The notes beneath the pieces are model-generated. The model made no database searches and was not told where the DNA came from. It worked only from the letters and a program-made list of their open reading frames with translations. Source: a virus. Taken from it: a stretch of DNA of 61,347 nt. The position numbers and the translations under genes were made by a program. The DNA lies in IMG/VR virus record IMGVR_UViG_3300025736_000026, positions 1 to 61,347 of that record; one strand, written 5' to 3'. Shown here piece by piece: positions 49,964 through 58,616 of the stretch (positions are counted from its first letter, which is position 1; the number at the start of each line of letters is the position of its first letter).

Positions 49964-50822
49964 CTGGTCGACAGTTCTCGGAGGGTCAGGCCGCCCACGA
50001 TTTCTTATTTGCGGCTCTGAACTTATTGCCAATCAAAGTTTTGAGGCTAATACTAATGGATGGGCTGGTTCGCCTAGCGCAAGTAAAATTTCGCGTGTAT
50101 TAGACTCTGATACTTTCTGGGGAGATTATTCATGTAAAATCGTAGACGCTGGAGCGCAAGTATCGCGTTCTAGAGCTCGATATGCAATACAGGAATCTTC
50201 GGCGTTGGCTGGAAGATCTTATGCGTTATCTTTCTATGTTAAGGGTGCTGCTGCTGCAACTTGTAGTGTATTAATATCCGCTGTAGATGAATCCCTTGCA
50301 GCGCAGACGAAAGTTATTACGGCAGACTATAAACATTTTTTCGGAGTCTTTGCTTTTACGACGTCTACTTTACAAGCATTTAATGTCGATATTTTTGCGG
50401 TGGCTGGAGGCAGTTACGCGAATGATACTTATATAGATAAAGTTTCCTGTAGAAGTATTACGACAGATTTATATTCGGAATTTCCATATAATCCGAATAA
50501 AAATGAGCCTATCTACGATGAAGATATTATGTCTTCAGCGCGTCTTGTAGATGGTACTTTAAAAGAATACGTTAAAGGTTGGGCACCTAATTTCGTATTG
50601 GAATATGATTATCTCGATGCTCAGACTGAGTATTATAGATTACTTTTATCCGAAGCGGCTTTTGTATGGTTGCAACCACATTACGATTATGAATACTGGG
50701 TGGCGGTTAAATGGGATAGAAGATTTGAGCAAAAATATTTCGGAGACGTTTATGCAGGTCATGTGGGTAAGATGATATTCAAACCTATATTCTTGTTAGA
50801 AAGTAAACCTTTAAGCGTGTAG
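49953..50822 (+). CDS. carbohydrate-binding-module tail protein
   Basis: 289 aa. Residues 22-170 resemble a CBM4/9-type jelly roll: ELIANQSFEANTNGWAG opening, SYALSFYVKGAA, DTYIDKVSC closing. The rest (DEDIMSSARLVDGTLKEYVKGW, DYEYWVAVKWDRRF) resembles tail baseplate-type segments. Suggests sugar binding at the tail tip. Starts inside the previous gene (11-nt overlap). Confidence 0.6.
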   Translation: MSLNWSTVLGGSGRPRFLICGSELIANQSFEANTNGWAGSPSASKISRVLDSDTFWGDYSCKIVDAGAQVSRSRARYAIQESSALAGRSYALSFYVKGAAAATCSVLISAVDESLAAQTKVITADYKHFFGVFAFTTSTLQAFNVDIFAVAGGSYANDTYIDKVSCRSITTDLYSEFPYNPNKNEPIYDEDIMSSARLVDGTLKEYVKGWAPNFVLEYDYLDAQTEYYRLLLSEAAFVWLQPHYDYEYWVAVKWDRRFEQKYFGDVYAGHVGKMIFKPIFLLESKPLSV

Positions 50823-50835
50823 GAGGTAAAATAAA

Positions 50836-51402
50836 ATGAAATGGTCTACTATAATTTATACGGTACTTTTAATTGTATTATCATTTTTCACGGTTTTATA
50901 CTTTGTCAAACCTCGAAAGATTGAGGTTATCGTTGAAAAGCCCGTTTGGGATCATATCCCCGATGAAGTTCTTGTACGATTCGCTCCCGTACCTCCTGAT
51001 ACAACGTGGAAAGTAGAAATGGCCGAGTTAATCGAACGTATTGGGGAGTTGGAAAGCGATGTTGAAGAACTTCCAGCGAAGATTGGTCCTGATACTACGT
51101 TTGTACCATCTGAGGTATCTCCCACGGAACTTATAGTATCGCAAAAAACATTTCGTGAGGTATTACTAGGCACTGAGGGTAGATCTTTGGTGGATGTAGA
51201 ATCCGTTGTAAAAGCCTACGGATTTATGCCCGCAAAGTATTTTGAGAATAATTTAAGTATAACGCCCCATAAAGAAAATCTTATTAAAGAATATTTTGAG
51301 AAGATTCCCAAGCCTAAGTCCAAATTCTGGACGGGTGTTGGGATCGGGGCTGGCACACTTGGAGGACTCATCCTCGTAGGTTTTCTTACAGGAGCTTTCT
51401 AA
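50836..51402 (+). CDS. bitopic membrane protein (spanin-like?)
   Basis: 188 aa. N-terminal membrane helix (STIIYTVLLIVLSFFTVLYFV, residues 4-24), coiled coil (MAELIERIGELESDVEELPA), and a C-terminal glycine-rich hydrophobic segment (GVGIGAGTLGGLILVGFLTG). The plan recalls inner spanin or tail-anchoring proteins, but no lipobox partner was found. GGAGGT precedes the ATG. Confidence 0.45.
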   Translation: MKWSTIIYTVLLIVLSFFTVLYFVKPRKIEVIVEKPVWDHIPDEVLVRFAPVPPDTTWKVEMAELIERIGELESDVEELPAKIGPDTTFVPSEVSPTELIVSQKTFREVLLGTEGRSLVDVESVVKAYGFMPAKYFENNLSITPHKENLIKEYFEKIPKPKSKFWTGVGIGAGTLGGLILVGFLTGAF

Positions 51403-51803
51403 TGGACGTTCGCAAATTGTATAATGCAGTACGCTACTACGGACTCGACGCGCAAGCAGTACGCGATTTAATTGAGGATCGTTTTTATCCGTCTGAGCTC
51501 GCGAAGGTATCCAATCCTGTATACCCCTGCGCGAACTTGGAAGTTTTACAGGGGCATGCCGTAGGTCGTACGAAAGAAACTTTCGATGGAACTTTACAAA
51601 TATGGGGTTGGTCGACCGATGGTTATGATGAAGCCAGCAAAATCTTAAATACTTTGGAAACTCAATTGGCTAACGCTCGTATCGAAGCGATTGAGATGTT
51701 CGCTGTGCTAACTATTAGATTAACCGCGCAGCAATTATACGATGAAACAGCCAAGGCTTACGGATATGTCATGCGCTATGATGTATTTGCTATTGAAAGA
51801 TAA
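51402..51803 (+). CDS. tail terminator-like protein
   Basis: 133 aa; starts on the last base of the previous stop. MDVRKLYNAVRYYGL, VYPCANLEVLQGHAVGRTKE and LQIWGWSTDGYDEASKILNTLETQL fit the DUF3168/tail-completion pattern of proteins that cap the tail tube. Its location after the tail tip is unusual. Confidence 0.45.
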   Translation: MDVRKLYNAVRYYGLDAQAVRDLIEDRFYPSELAKVSNPVYPCANLEVLQGHAVGRTKETFDGTLQIWGWSTDGYDEASKILNTLETQLANARIEAIEMFAVLTIRLTAQQLYDETAKAYGYVMRYDVFAIER

Positions 51804-51831
51804 TTTATGCGTATTTGGAAGGAGCATTACG

Positions 51832-52374
51832 ATGTCAAAAGAAGCCCGCGTAAAACCTATTAAGCTTACGGATAATTTCTATTTAGACGAGTTCGCGGCG
51901 TCAGAACAATATCCAGAGCTAGCCTCGCAGATTACTTTCGATGCCCTTGAAAAGTATAAGAGTTTTTTCATCGCCAAGCTACTCCTACAACCTGTACGTG
52001 ATAAATTTCAATGTCCTATGGCTATTACGTCCGGAAAACGTTCTCAAGAGTTAAATACTAAAATCGGAGGTAGTAAAACTTCACAGCATGTTTTATGCGA
52101 GGCTGCTGATTGGGGTTTTTTAGATCCCACGTATAATAATAACTTGCTAATACAAGCATTCGATTTTATCGAAGTGCATCTTCAACATAACTGGCATCAA
52201 GTTATATTATATATAACAGATGATTATCGTACAAGATTTATACATGTATCTATACCCAGCTATTTGAACTCTAAGAAGCCCAAGGCGATGTTAAATTTTA
52301 AAGGTAGATTCTATATCTGGAACGCTACCACTATAAAAGAGTTTTACAATAAAATAATGAATACGATATCATAA
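51832..52374 (+). CDS. endolysin, M15 peptidase type
   Basis: 180 aa from ATG 51832 (GGAAGGAG upstream). Zinc D,D-/L,D-peptidase signature: SGKRSQELNTKIGG, SQHVLCEAADW (SxHxxxxAxD: His and Asp ligands) and FIHVSIP (second His ligand). Opening LTDNFYLDEFAASEQYPE is typical of Peptidase_M15_3 phage lysins. Cuts peptidoglycan cross-links to release phage; no separate cell-wall binding domain. Confidence 0.85.
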   Translation: MSKEARVKPIKLTDNFYLDEFAASEQYPELASQITFDALEKYKSFFIAKLLLQPVRDKFQCPMAITSGKRSQELNTKIGGSKTSQHVLCEAADWGFLDPTYNNNLLIQAFDFIEVHLQHNWHQVILYITDDYRTRFIHVSIPSYLNSKKPKAMLNFKGRFYIWNATTIKEFYNKIMNTIS

Positions 52375-52398
52375 TGTAAAAATAGGGAGATAACTACG

Positions 52399-52515
52399 GT
52401 GGCGACAAAAAGTGTTCCGAAACGGGACGGTTCGGGTAAAGGTACACGAGCCAATCAAGGACGCGGTGGATGTCCTACTACGCGTAAAACGGGTCAAGGT
52501 AGTGGCCGAAAGTAA
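52399..52515 (+). CDS. small basic 38-aa protein
   Basis: GTG start nine bases after GGGAG. The product PKRDGSGKGTRANQGRGGC is glycine/arginine-rich with one cysteine; this motif is common in tiny phage proteins of unknown role. It lies between endolysin and the holin-like gene and overlaps the latter's upstream reading. Confidence 0.6.
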   Translation: MATKSVPKRDGSGKGTRANQGRGGCPTTRKTGQGSGRK

Positions 52516-52756
52516 AACGCTACAGCGTATAAAGGCGTTCGACAAAACAGTTCGAACGCCTTTACCTCGCTATGCTAAAATATCGGTCTTGCGAAGATTC
52601 TTGCGTGCATTTATCCCGCAAATACCCGCGGCAGTGTTAGCGGGTATTAAAGCGGATAGTTTTTGGGTAGGCTTCGGCCTCACAGTACTCGGAGCATCTG
52701 GGACTGCCTTGGATAAATGTTTGCGCGAAAAGAAAAGAGTGCGGGATGCGTTATAA
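52502..52756 (+). CDS. holin-like membrane protein, start uncertain
   Basis: From GTG 52502 the product is 84 aa; longer in-frame reading is possible (to 52412) but overlaps the 38-aa gene. Contains RRFLRAFIPQIPAAVLAGI and WVGFGLTVLGASGTALDKCLREKKR: a PQ...-type helix, a membrane segment and a DK-LRE tail found in small phage proteins near lysins. Sits right after the endolysin, so holin is plausible. Ribosome site weak. Confidence 0.45.
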   Translation: MAESKTLQRIKAFDKTVRTPLPRYAKISVLRRFLRAFIPQIPAAVLAGIKADSFWVGFGLTVLGASGTALDKCLREKKRVRDAL

Positions 52757-53519
52757 CGTAGATCTACGTAAAGAGCCTATAAATATCGCTTTTATTGTAT
52801 TGGACTCTCTTCGTTACGATATCGCATATAAAGCGTTAACGCCTAATATAGATAAATTAGGTAAATTTACGCAAGCATGGTCTTGTGGATGGTTTACGCT
52901 ACCTGTACATCTTGCATTATTTCATAACGCATGGCTTCCGCAAAGTACGAAGCCCGGAATCTATAATTATAAAACCGAGCGTTGGTTTCAAGTATTTAAC
53001 GTGCGTACACACCATCCAGGTTTGGGCATACGACATCATTATCGTATACATGATGATGTTAATTTTGTGAAAGCTTTAGAAAGCTTAGGCTACGAAACCG
53101 TCGGTATAGGCGGGGTTAGTTGGTTTGATACTCGTGCGTGTTTATCGCGAGAAATTTGGCGACAATTTTTTAAAGATGGAATTCATTGGCAAACGGATTT
53201 CTCCGAAAAAGTTTCCGGAGCATTTGAGAACCAATTAGCGTACATGGAAGGTTTATTGTTACCTAAGAAAGAAAAATTATTCTTCTTTATAAATATTTCG
53301 GATACACATATGCCCTATTCATTCAGAGGTCAGATGCCCGCAATACACTATGTAGATAGCCATTTTCCAAAATTATTGTCACTGTTACCGAAACCTATAC
53401 ATATTTTTGTATTCGCCGACCATGGAGATTGTCGCGGTGAAGATGGACTGTACGGGCACAAAATATATCATCCAAAACTTTTAGAAGTACCTATTCTTAA
53501 TAGAATTATAGAGGCGTAG
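52746..53519 (+). CDS. sulfatase/alkaline-phosphatase superfamily protein
   Basis: 257 aa. Has AFIVLDSLRYD (first metal-site Asp), GWFTLPVHLAL (Thr or Cys nucleophile position), NISDTHMPYSF, and FADHGDCRGEDGLYGHKIYH (DHG metal motif). This is the fold of sulfatases and phosphoglycerol/phosphoethanolamine transferases; it lacks a membrane anchor. Might remove or transfer a charged group on a surface glycan. ATG overlaps the previous stop. Confidence 0.75.
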   Translation: MRYNVDLRKEPINIAFIVLDSLRYDIAYKALTPNIDKLGKFTQAWSCGWFTLPVHLALFHNAWLPQSTKPGIYNYKTERWFQVFNVRTHHPGLGIRHHYRIHDDVNFVKALESLGYETVGIGGVSWFDTRACLSREIWRQFFKDGIHWQTDFSEKVSGAFENQLAYMEGLLLPKKEKLFFFINISDTHMPYSFRGQMPAIHYVDSHFPKLLSLLPKPIHIFVFADHGDCRGEDGLYGHKIYHPKLLEVPILNRIIEA

Positions 53520-53567
53520 TAGCCTCTTAATGCCATAAGGCAAGAATTCAAAAAAAGGAGTAACATC

Positions 53568-53882
53568 ATGAATGAGAAATTCAAAATCCTGGCAGCGAAG
53601 TTCACCGCAGTCGCCTCATCCGGTCTGAATCCGGTTTTTTTGATGGTTATGGGCTACATCTCCAACGTTCTCCTGATGCTGTACAATACCGGTGCAGAGA
53701 ATGCAACCGTCGTCCGGATCGTGCGGATCATGTCCTTTGCGGTGAACGAATTCGAAGCTGAACTCCGTGACGCCGTCGCAAAATCGCCGACACCTTATGA
53801 CGATAAGCTCATTGATGAGCTGTTCGAAGTCGTCGATGAAGTTCTGGGAGATGTCGATGCAGTTCTGGAAGATGGGGCCTAA
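53568..53882 (+). CDS. hypothetical, highly expressed 104-aa protein
   Basis: AAAAAAAGGAGTAACATC precedes the ATG. One amphipathic/hydrophobic segment (GLNPVFLMVMGYISNVLLMLYN, residues 20-41) and an acidic helical tail (DDKLIDELFEVVDEVLGDVD). GC-rich codons like the capsid gene. Last rightward gene; its stop overlaps the stop of the convergent primase gene (4 nt). Confidence 0.65.
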   Translation: MNEKFKILAAKFTAVASSGLNPVFLMVMGYISNVLLMLYNTGAENATVVRIVRIMSFAVNEFEAELRDAVAKSPTPYDDKLIDELFEVVDEVLGDVDAVLEDGA

Positions 53883-54742
53883 AAGAGTTGTGCTAACGTA
53901 ACCTTTTGAGCTTCAGCGATTAGTTTTAGAAGGACCTCGCGATTCATATCAGCGGGGTCCTTTTCTTTTGGGAGAGTAACGTTGCAAACGTCTATGGTAG
54001 GAAATATTTTACGTGAGGCTTGATACATACCGCGTTTGCCTGCGCGATCTGGATCGAATACAAGCGTAATACGTTTTGGATGTAAGCGATTGATAAGGTC
54101 TACTCTATATGTCGATAAAGCAGTACCCATTGTCGCGATTGCATTGAAACCGACGCGCATCGCGTCGAAAAGCCCTTCTACAATTACGATATGATCATAA
54201 TGTTTAGCCCGGTCCCAATTATAAAAAATTTGAGCATAAACACCTGAACCCGCGCGGTTCTTGTATTTGGGTTTTGCATTATTTAAAGTACGTGCCTGTA
54301 ACGCTACTAAACGTCCGTTAAAATGTACAAGTATAACAAGACGGTCTTCGAAAGCCCCATGCGTACAATAGCCTAATTCCCAACCTTGCAAGTCTTCCCA
54401 ACGAAAATTTTTATCCCGCAAGAGATTTCTAATAAGAGGCTTTTCACGTATTAAAGAATGAAATATATTTTTTGGCTGGGGCATCAGCTCTATATATCCG
54501 GGAGGGACTCGAATTAACTGTAGCGTGGCTGGAGGCACCAGACGTATGTTATTGCTAAGGTCTTTTCGAGGCCCTCCCCCGGAATTACATACTTGACAGA
54601 AATATTTTAATGTTGAACGGTTTACATAAAATTTACCATCCGCCTCACAAAAAGGGCATGTGAAACACATTTCATTTGCGTTGGAGCGTCTTTCGATAGA
54701 CTCACTAGTTTCTACGAATTTTTCGATGTTAAAATAGGACAT
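53879..54742 (-). CDS. DnaG-type primase (zinc finger + TOPRIM)
   Basis: 287 aa. Zinc-binding domain CFTCPFCEADGKFYVNRSTLKYFCQVC (residues 25-51; CxxC...CxxC). TOPRIM domain: VIVEGLFDAMR (Glu motif) and TLVFDPDRAGKRG (DxD motif) at about 185-235. Short for DnaG, so RNA polymerase domain is minimal and no helicase-interaction domain; the separate DnaB-like helicase lies upstream in the same operon. Confidence 0.8.
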   Translation of the reverse strand: MSYFNIEKFVETSESIERRSNANEMCFTCPFCEADGKFYVNRSTLKYFCQVCNSGGGPRKDLSNNIRLVPPATLQLIRVPPGYIELMPQPKNIFHSLIREKPLIRNLLRDKNFRWEDLQGWELGYCTHGAFEDRLVILVHFNGRLVALQARTLNNAKPKYKNRAGSGVYAQIFYNWDRAKHYDHIVIVEGLFDAMRVGFNAIATMGTALSTYRVDLINRLHPKRITLVFDPDRAGKRGMYQASRKIFPTIDVCNVTLPKEKDPADMNREVLLKLIAEAQKVTLAQLF

Positions 54743-54743
54743 C

Positions 54744-55043
54744 TCAATCTCTTATGTCTAACGTAATACGTCCCTCGTTATCGATAGTAAGAAGCGTTTG
54801 CATAATTACATGCTCACCTATATAAAATATTTCTTCGCGTCTATACGTGCTCATATCAGTTTTTATAGATACTTCTTTTGTGAGACCTATAGGTATATTA
54901 GCTAATGTACAACTCTCCGCACTAGGTATTTCGATTATATTAAGTTTTGACCGTAGATAAGCCTCAACTTTTGTATCAGCCGTATAAGTATTTATGCGTA
55001 TATCATTAGTTATATCAAAAATGCTTTCCGGTAAACTTATCAT
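54744..55043 (-). CDS. hypothetical 99-aa replication-module protein
   Basis: Beta-rich protein (SILNIIEIPSAESCTLANIPIGL-like stretch, then EEIFYIGEHVIMQTLLTID). Lies between primase and helicase with 1-2 nt gaps, so probably a replication accessory factor. No family recognised. Confidence 0.5.
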   Translation of the reverse strand: MISLPESIFDITNDIRINTYTADTKVEAYLRSKLNIIEIPSAESCTLANIPIGLTKEVSIKTDMSTYRREEIFYIGEHVIMQTLLTIDNEGRITLDIRD

Positions 55044-55045
55044 GT

Positions 55046-56317
55046 TTAACCTCCAGCATTTAATGCGCTACTGCGTATGTCTAAATTCATAGTAGCAAAA
55101 TCGTATTCACTTTCTATTTCTTGACCCTTCCTATTATTACGATTCTTCGCAACAAATAAACGCCATGTATTATTTTTATGCTCATCCTCTGTTTGGCATA
55201 TAGTTATAATGACATCTGTAATCATTACTTTTTCGAAGGATTCTGAAACATTTTCCATCCCATAAATAATTTTATCCACCGCAGTTCTATTCGTTTGTGT
55301 GGCACTCCATACCGGAATTTTTCTTTCTGCGGCGATCATACGAAGGCCTTCCGTATTTGCACCTAAGCCATCGCGTTTGTCCATACTTCGATCCCACATA
55401 ATAAGATCTAGATAATCGACAATGACTAAATCGGGTACAAAATCTTGGTCGGCTAGCATATCAAGATGCGTTTGTATTTTAGCAATGGGGCAAGTTTTAG
55501 TTGGATATTCGACTATGTAAATACTATTATCAAATTTGTTGTCAGAATTGAGTTTATGTATACGTTTACACTTTTCTTCAAAACGTATACGCAATTCATT
55601 TATAGGAATTTCGGATAGACTCGCTTCGTACCTCATGCGAGTTCGCTCCGCAGAGAGTTCGAATGTAAAGTGTGCTACCTTATAGTTATGTAAAACTGCT
55701 TGCTTCCCTAAATAGCATAACATCATACTTTTACCTACGCCTGGAGGAGCCATTATAAGACCTAGCTCACCGAGGCCTAAACCACCGCCTAAAGCTTCAT
55801 CAAGAGGTTCGATAGAAGTAGCTACCTTACGTACATCTTCAGTGTAAGGCTCTCCAATAGAAGCGAATAAATTTAAACCTGAATTTGAACTGGAACGTGA
55901 TAATTTTGAGGTAGCTTGGATTATCGAAGTGGCCTTATCGAAATCTCCCTTTTCAAGGGCCGAGGCAGCTTTAACGAGGTTATTTTTAAAATTTTGTTGC
56001 TGTATAAATTCGTATACTTGTTGGGTATACCAATCAGGGTTTTCTACTTCTACATTAAGGGCTGCTTGAATTGCCTTTTGTACTTGAACGTGGCCTCTTT
56101 TCTCAAGTTCAAATAGTAGTTGCTCTTGCGTAGGTAAATTATCATATTCCTTATAAAAAGCAAATATTATATCTACACACGCCTTCGAAAGATCATCCTC
56201 AAATACATGAGATAAATCTTTCAAATGTCTTAATTTAGTAACTACATTTTTATCCTTAAGAATAAGGGCCAGAAGAGTTAATTTAAATTCGTTACCGAAT
56301 ATTAAACTCTCCGGCAT
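55046..56317 (-). CDS. DnaB-type replicative helicase
   Basis: 423 aa. N-terminal helical domain, then Walker A (LIMAPPGVGKSMMLCYLG, about residue 185), Walker B (LVIVDYLDLIMWDR, about 290), and a conserved C-terminal part (GLRMIAAERKIPVWSATQTNR, the H4-like Q/R motif). Ring helicase that unwinds the fork ahead of the polymerase. It overlaps the RuvC-like gene's end by 26 nt. Confidence 0.85.
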   Translation of the reverse strand: MPESLIFGNEFKLTLLALILKDKNVVTKLRHLKDLSHVFEDDLSKACVDIIFAFYKEYDNLPTQEQLLFELEKRGHVQVQKAIQAALNVEVENPDWYTQQVYEFIQQQNFKNNLVKAASALEKGDFDKATSIIQATSKLSRSSSNSGLNLFASIGEPYTEDVRKVATSIEPLDEALGGGLGLGELGLIMAPPGVGKSMMLCYLGKQAVLHNYKVAHFTFELSAERTRMRYEASLSEIPINELRIRFEEKCKRIHKLNSDNKFDNSIYIVEYPTKTCPIAKIQTHLDMLADQDFVPDLVIVDYLDLIMWDRSMDKRDGLGANTEGLRMIAAERKIPVWSATQTNRTAVDKIIYGMENVSESFEKVMITDVIITICQTEDEHKNNTWRLFVAKNRNNRKGQEIESEYDFATMNLDIRSSALNAGG

Positions 56318-56891
56318 TGTGCGCCTCCAACCAACTTATTTGTGCCGCTTCTAGAGTCGAGGTACTACCACATGCATAGTAGCGTGTCATAAGTGAGATT
56401 GCATAAGCATCTGCTATATGAGAAATAGGATTAATATCTTTTTTTAATTTGGGTGTTGGTATCCAATCGATCATGTCTAAAGCTTTATCAATCATATCTT
56501 CTTTGGGGGCATTTCCGCTACTAGTAAAAAATTTCTTGATTTGTCCTATACCAAATATAAATAAAGGCATGCGTGTTCTGTATAAATGCATTTTATATAC
56601 ACCAGTGATTTCACCTATGGTAAAAACTGAACGTGAATTTTTCCCCCCTTTGCCATAAGCGTAATCTTCTAGGCCATAATAAGCATTTGGATATTGCGAA
56701 ATAAGTTCTAAGAAGCGTTCGTAGTAAAAATTTACGCGTTTAATACCTTTAAGAGGACAGTCCCATATCTCGGATATGACCTTATCGCCTTCAGCATTAA
56801 TACCCACGATACCAGCATTGCGCACCATAATGTCCAACCCAAAGAATACGGAAGGATTCACAATTTTTGTTCTGGGTATTTTCACAAGCAC
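56292..56891 (-). CDS. RuvC-like Holliday junction resolvase
   Basis: RNase H-fold resolvase: FFGLDIMVRNAG (first Asp), YYGLEDYAYGKGGKNS (Glu), KKFFTSSGNAPKEDM and SHIADAYAISLM (C-terminal Asp). 199 aa from GTG 56891, or 197 aa from a second GTG at 56885, which is better spaced from AAAAAAGG. Resolves branched DNA for packaging and recombination. It is the first gene after element C and the terminator. Confidence 0.75.
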   Translation of the reverse strand: MLVKIPRTKIVNPSVFFGLDIMVRNAGIVGINAEGDKVISEIWDCPLKGIKRVNFYYERFLELISQYPNAYYGLEDYAYGKGGKNSRSVFTIGEITGVYKMHLYRTRMPLFIFGIGQIKKFFTSSGNAPKEDMIDKALDMIDWIPTPKLKKDINPISHIADAYAISLMTRYYACGSTSTLEAAQISWLEAHNAGEFNIR

Positions 56892-56940
56892 AACCTTTTT
56901 TCAAATCTACTTAAAAATTGTATTATTTTACCAAGTACAT

Positions 56941-57040
56941 ACAAAGTAATTTACTTTGTCCCTATTACTATTAATGTTATTACGTAAGATTCTAAAATAT
57001 ACCCATTAAACTTTAAATATCGAGATTTAACTTTGTAAAC
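56941..57040 (+). repeat. 100-nt dispersed element, copy C
   Basis: Left end ACAAAGTAATTTACTTTGT (56941-56959), right end GAGATTTAACTTTGTAAAC (57022-57040); same 81-nt spacing as copies A and B. Element orientation is rightward although both flanking genes read leftward. It starts the 56891-53879 transcription block. Confidence 0.75.
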
Positions 57041-57095
57041 CATCTTTTAAAGTCTTTTAGGCTAAGAACTTCAGGAGTAGATGAAACTTTTAGAG

Positions 57096-57147
57096 TTAAA
57101 AAGTACGCCGCCTATGAGAGCGTATAAATACATATAAGCGGCGTACT
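57096..57147 (-). terminator. rho-independent terminator for the leftward early block
   Basis: On the minus strand AGTACGCCGC (57147-57138), 26-nt loop, GCGGCGTACT (57111-57102), then TTTTTAAC. The 10-bp stem is perfect. It closes the leftward operon ending at 57167. Confidence 0.65.
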
Positions 57148-57166
57148 GACACCAGGAGGTTGCTGA

Positions 57167-57547
57167 TTATTTTTCGACGCGCTGTAAGATTCCCCGTACC
57201 TTCTCGAAAAATTCCGCGAGCGTCATATCCAGATTGAAAATGCGTACAGCGATAACATTCGTAGCGTGCTCCTTGCCCGGAGGTTGCTTACCTCCAGTAT
57301 GTCCGAACCATTCAAGGTTCAAAGCTGCTGACATAATTGCCGCGCAGTGCTCAGGAATACGGCTGATAGATACAGGATCTTCCTGCGCTGTGGGCAAAAG
57401 TTGTTTAAGCATTTCTTGAATGATACGCACATCTTCAGAGGCAGTGCGTGCGGGAGGCTCGGGCTGCGTTTCTGTTTCCACCACATCCGTATCACGTGCG
57501 TCCTCTGCTACCTTTGCTACCTCTTCCTCTCTCTTCCTGCCGATCAT
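57167..57547 (-). CDS. hypothetical 126-aa protein
   Basis: Acidic, proline-rich linker (DARDTDVVETETQPEPPARTASEDV), then a helical domain (IIQEMLKQLLPTAQED, EHCAAIMSAALNLEWFG, DMTLAEFFEKVRGILQRV). AAGGAGGTAATTTC precedes the ATG. GC-rich codons. No family recognised. Confidence 0.65.
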   Translation of the reverse strand: MIGRKREEEVAKVAEDARDTDVVETETQPEPPARTASEDVRIIQEMLKQLLPTAQEDPVSISRIPEHCAAIMSAALNLEWFGHTGGKQPPGKEHATNVIAVRIFNLDMTLAEFFEKVRGILQRVEK

Positions 57548-57559
57548 GAAATTACCTCC

Positions 57560-57763
57560 TTATATCAAATGTAAAAGTATAAGTCCGATACAAGCAATTA
57601 AAGTTGTTCGCACGAAAGCCATTGTCCAATTCGCTATCTCCCAGATGCTACGTTTACAGCGATCCGCTGGGGGAGGAAGTATCCCGAATAGATTAGTAAA
57701 AGCGTAATAAACCGCGTATAGAAGCAATATACTTCCGGCTAGCTTACTGATGGTACTCACCAT
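57560..57763 (-). CDS. 67-aa two-helix membrane protein
   Basis: From ATG 57763, one base after the stop of the ssDNA-binding gene. Hydrophobic segments about 5-25 (ISKLAGSILLLYAVYYAFTNLFG) and 46-67 (MAFVRTTLIACIGLILLHLI). The long in-frame reading upstream to 57979 is a shadow of the neighbour. Role unknown. Confidence 0.55.
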   Translation of the reverse strand: MVSTISKLAGSILLLYAVYYAFTNLFGILPPPADRCKRSIWEIANWTMAFVRTTLIACIGLILLHLI

Positions 57764-57764
57764 A

Positions 57765-58574
57765 TTAAGAGGCCGGTGTATCGATTTCGCAATCGAAATT
57801 GTACTCACAGGCTTTACATTTTTCGTCATCAGGATTGTACTTCTTGTAACACTCCGGCTTTCCCTTTTTCGCCGGCGGCGATTTCTCGTTGCTTTCTGTA
57901 TCGGATGAAGCCTCAATGGGTGGAGCCTCTGCAGGGGCCGACGAGGTAGCTTCACCCGCGACAACAGCGTGCATTTCATCGTAGGTATAGTAATCGATGA
58001 TATCTTCGAGATTGAGGAGGGCCTCGATAGAAATTTCTGATGGTGAAGGATCTTTCCGAGCCCGAATGGATGGATACGTGGTATCGAGACCTTCTCCGAC
58101 GCGCTCGATAACGATGTCGTAACCCGTCTTTATGTCCAGCAAACCTGGACCCCAATCCTCGTCATCGAGGAGAGCGACAATACCCTTGAATACCGTCGCA
58201 CCGGTATTGAAAATTTGCACTCCGTTTTCGGGAGCCTTACGATCAACAAGCTGCAGGTAGTAACGCGCGGATGCGTTAAGTCCGCTAGCCTTTTTACGAT
58301 CGCCAGCTTCGCGGAGCCTATCTACCTCCTCGCAAAGGGCGCATTTCTCGCCCTTCATTTTACTGAGGCATGGAAAAGAAGTGCTTTTCGAACGCACCCA
58401 ATGTCCCCACACCTTGTGATAGAAAGGTTTCCCCTCCGCTGAGGCGGGTAGAACACGTACAACGTTCTTACCTACTTGAGGCGTCCAATAAGGACCCCGC
58501 GCAGATCGTCTCTCGATATCTTTCATCTCTTGTCTGAGATCGTCGATATCGACACCATACTTATTCACGGCCAT
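57765..58574 (-). CDS. single-stranded DNA-binding protein, T4 gp32-like
   Basis: 269 aa from ATG 58574 (AAGGAGGTTTTGAAA upstream; the longer reading is not supported). gp32-type features: FPCLSKMKGEKCALCEEVDRLREAGDRKKA (zinc site in the core), beta strands (YLQLVDRKAPENGVQIFNTG), and an acidic disordered tail (APPIEASSDTESNEK) followed by CKACEYNFDCE. Coats ssDNA during replication and recombination. GC-rich codons fit abundance. Confidence 0.75.
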   Translation of the reverse strand: MAVNKYGVDIDDLRQEMKDIERRSARGPYWTPQVGKNVVRVLPASAEGKPFYHKVWGHWVRSKSTSFPCLSKMKGEKCALCEEVDRLREAGDRKKASGLNASARYYLQLVDRKAPENGVQIFNTGATVFKGIVALLDDEDWGPGLLDIKTGYDIVIERVGEGLDTTYPSIRARKDPSPSEISIEALLNLEDIIDYYTYDEMHAVVAGEATSSAPAEAPPIEASSDTESNEKSPPAKKGKPECYKKYNPDDEKCKACEYNFDCEIDTPAS

Positions 58575-58616
58575 TTTCAAAACCTCCTTCGTTACAGTAA
58601 GATTATTCTCTATATA

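Noticed and set aside
57560-57979. 139-codon reading of the 67-aa membrane protein
   Set aside because: N-terminal arginine-rich part is the shadow of the ssDNA-binding gene.
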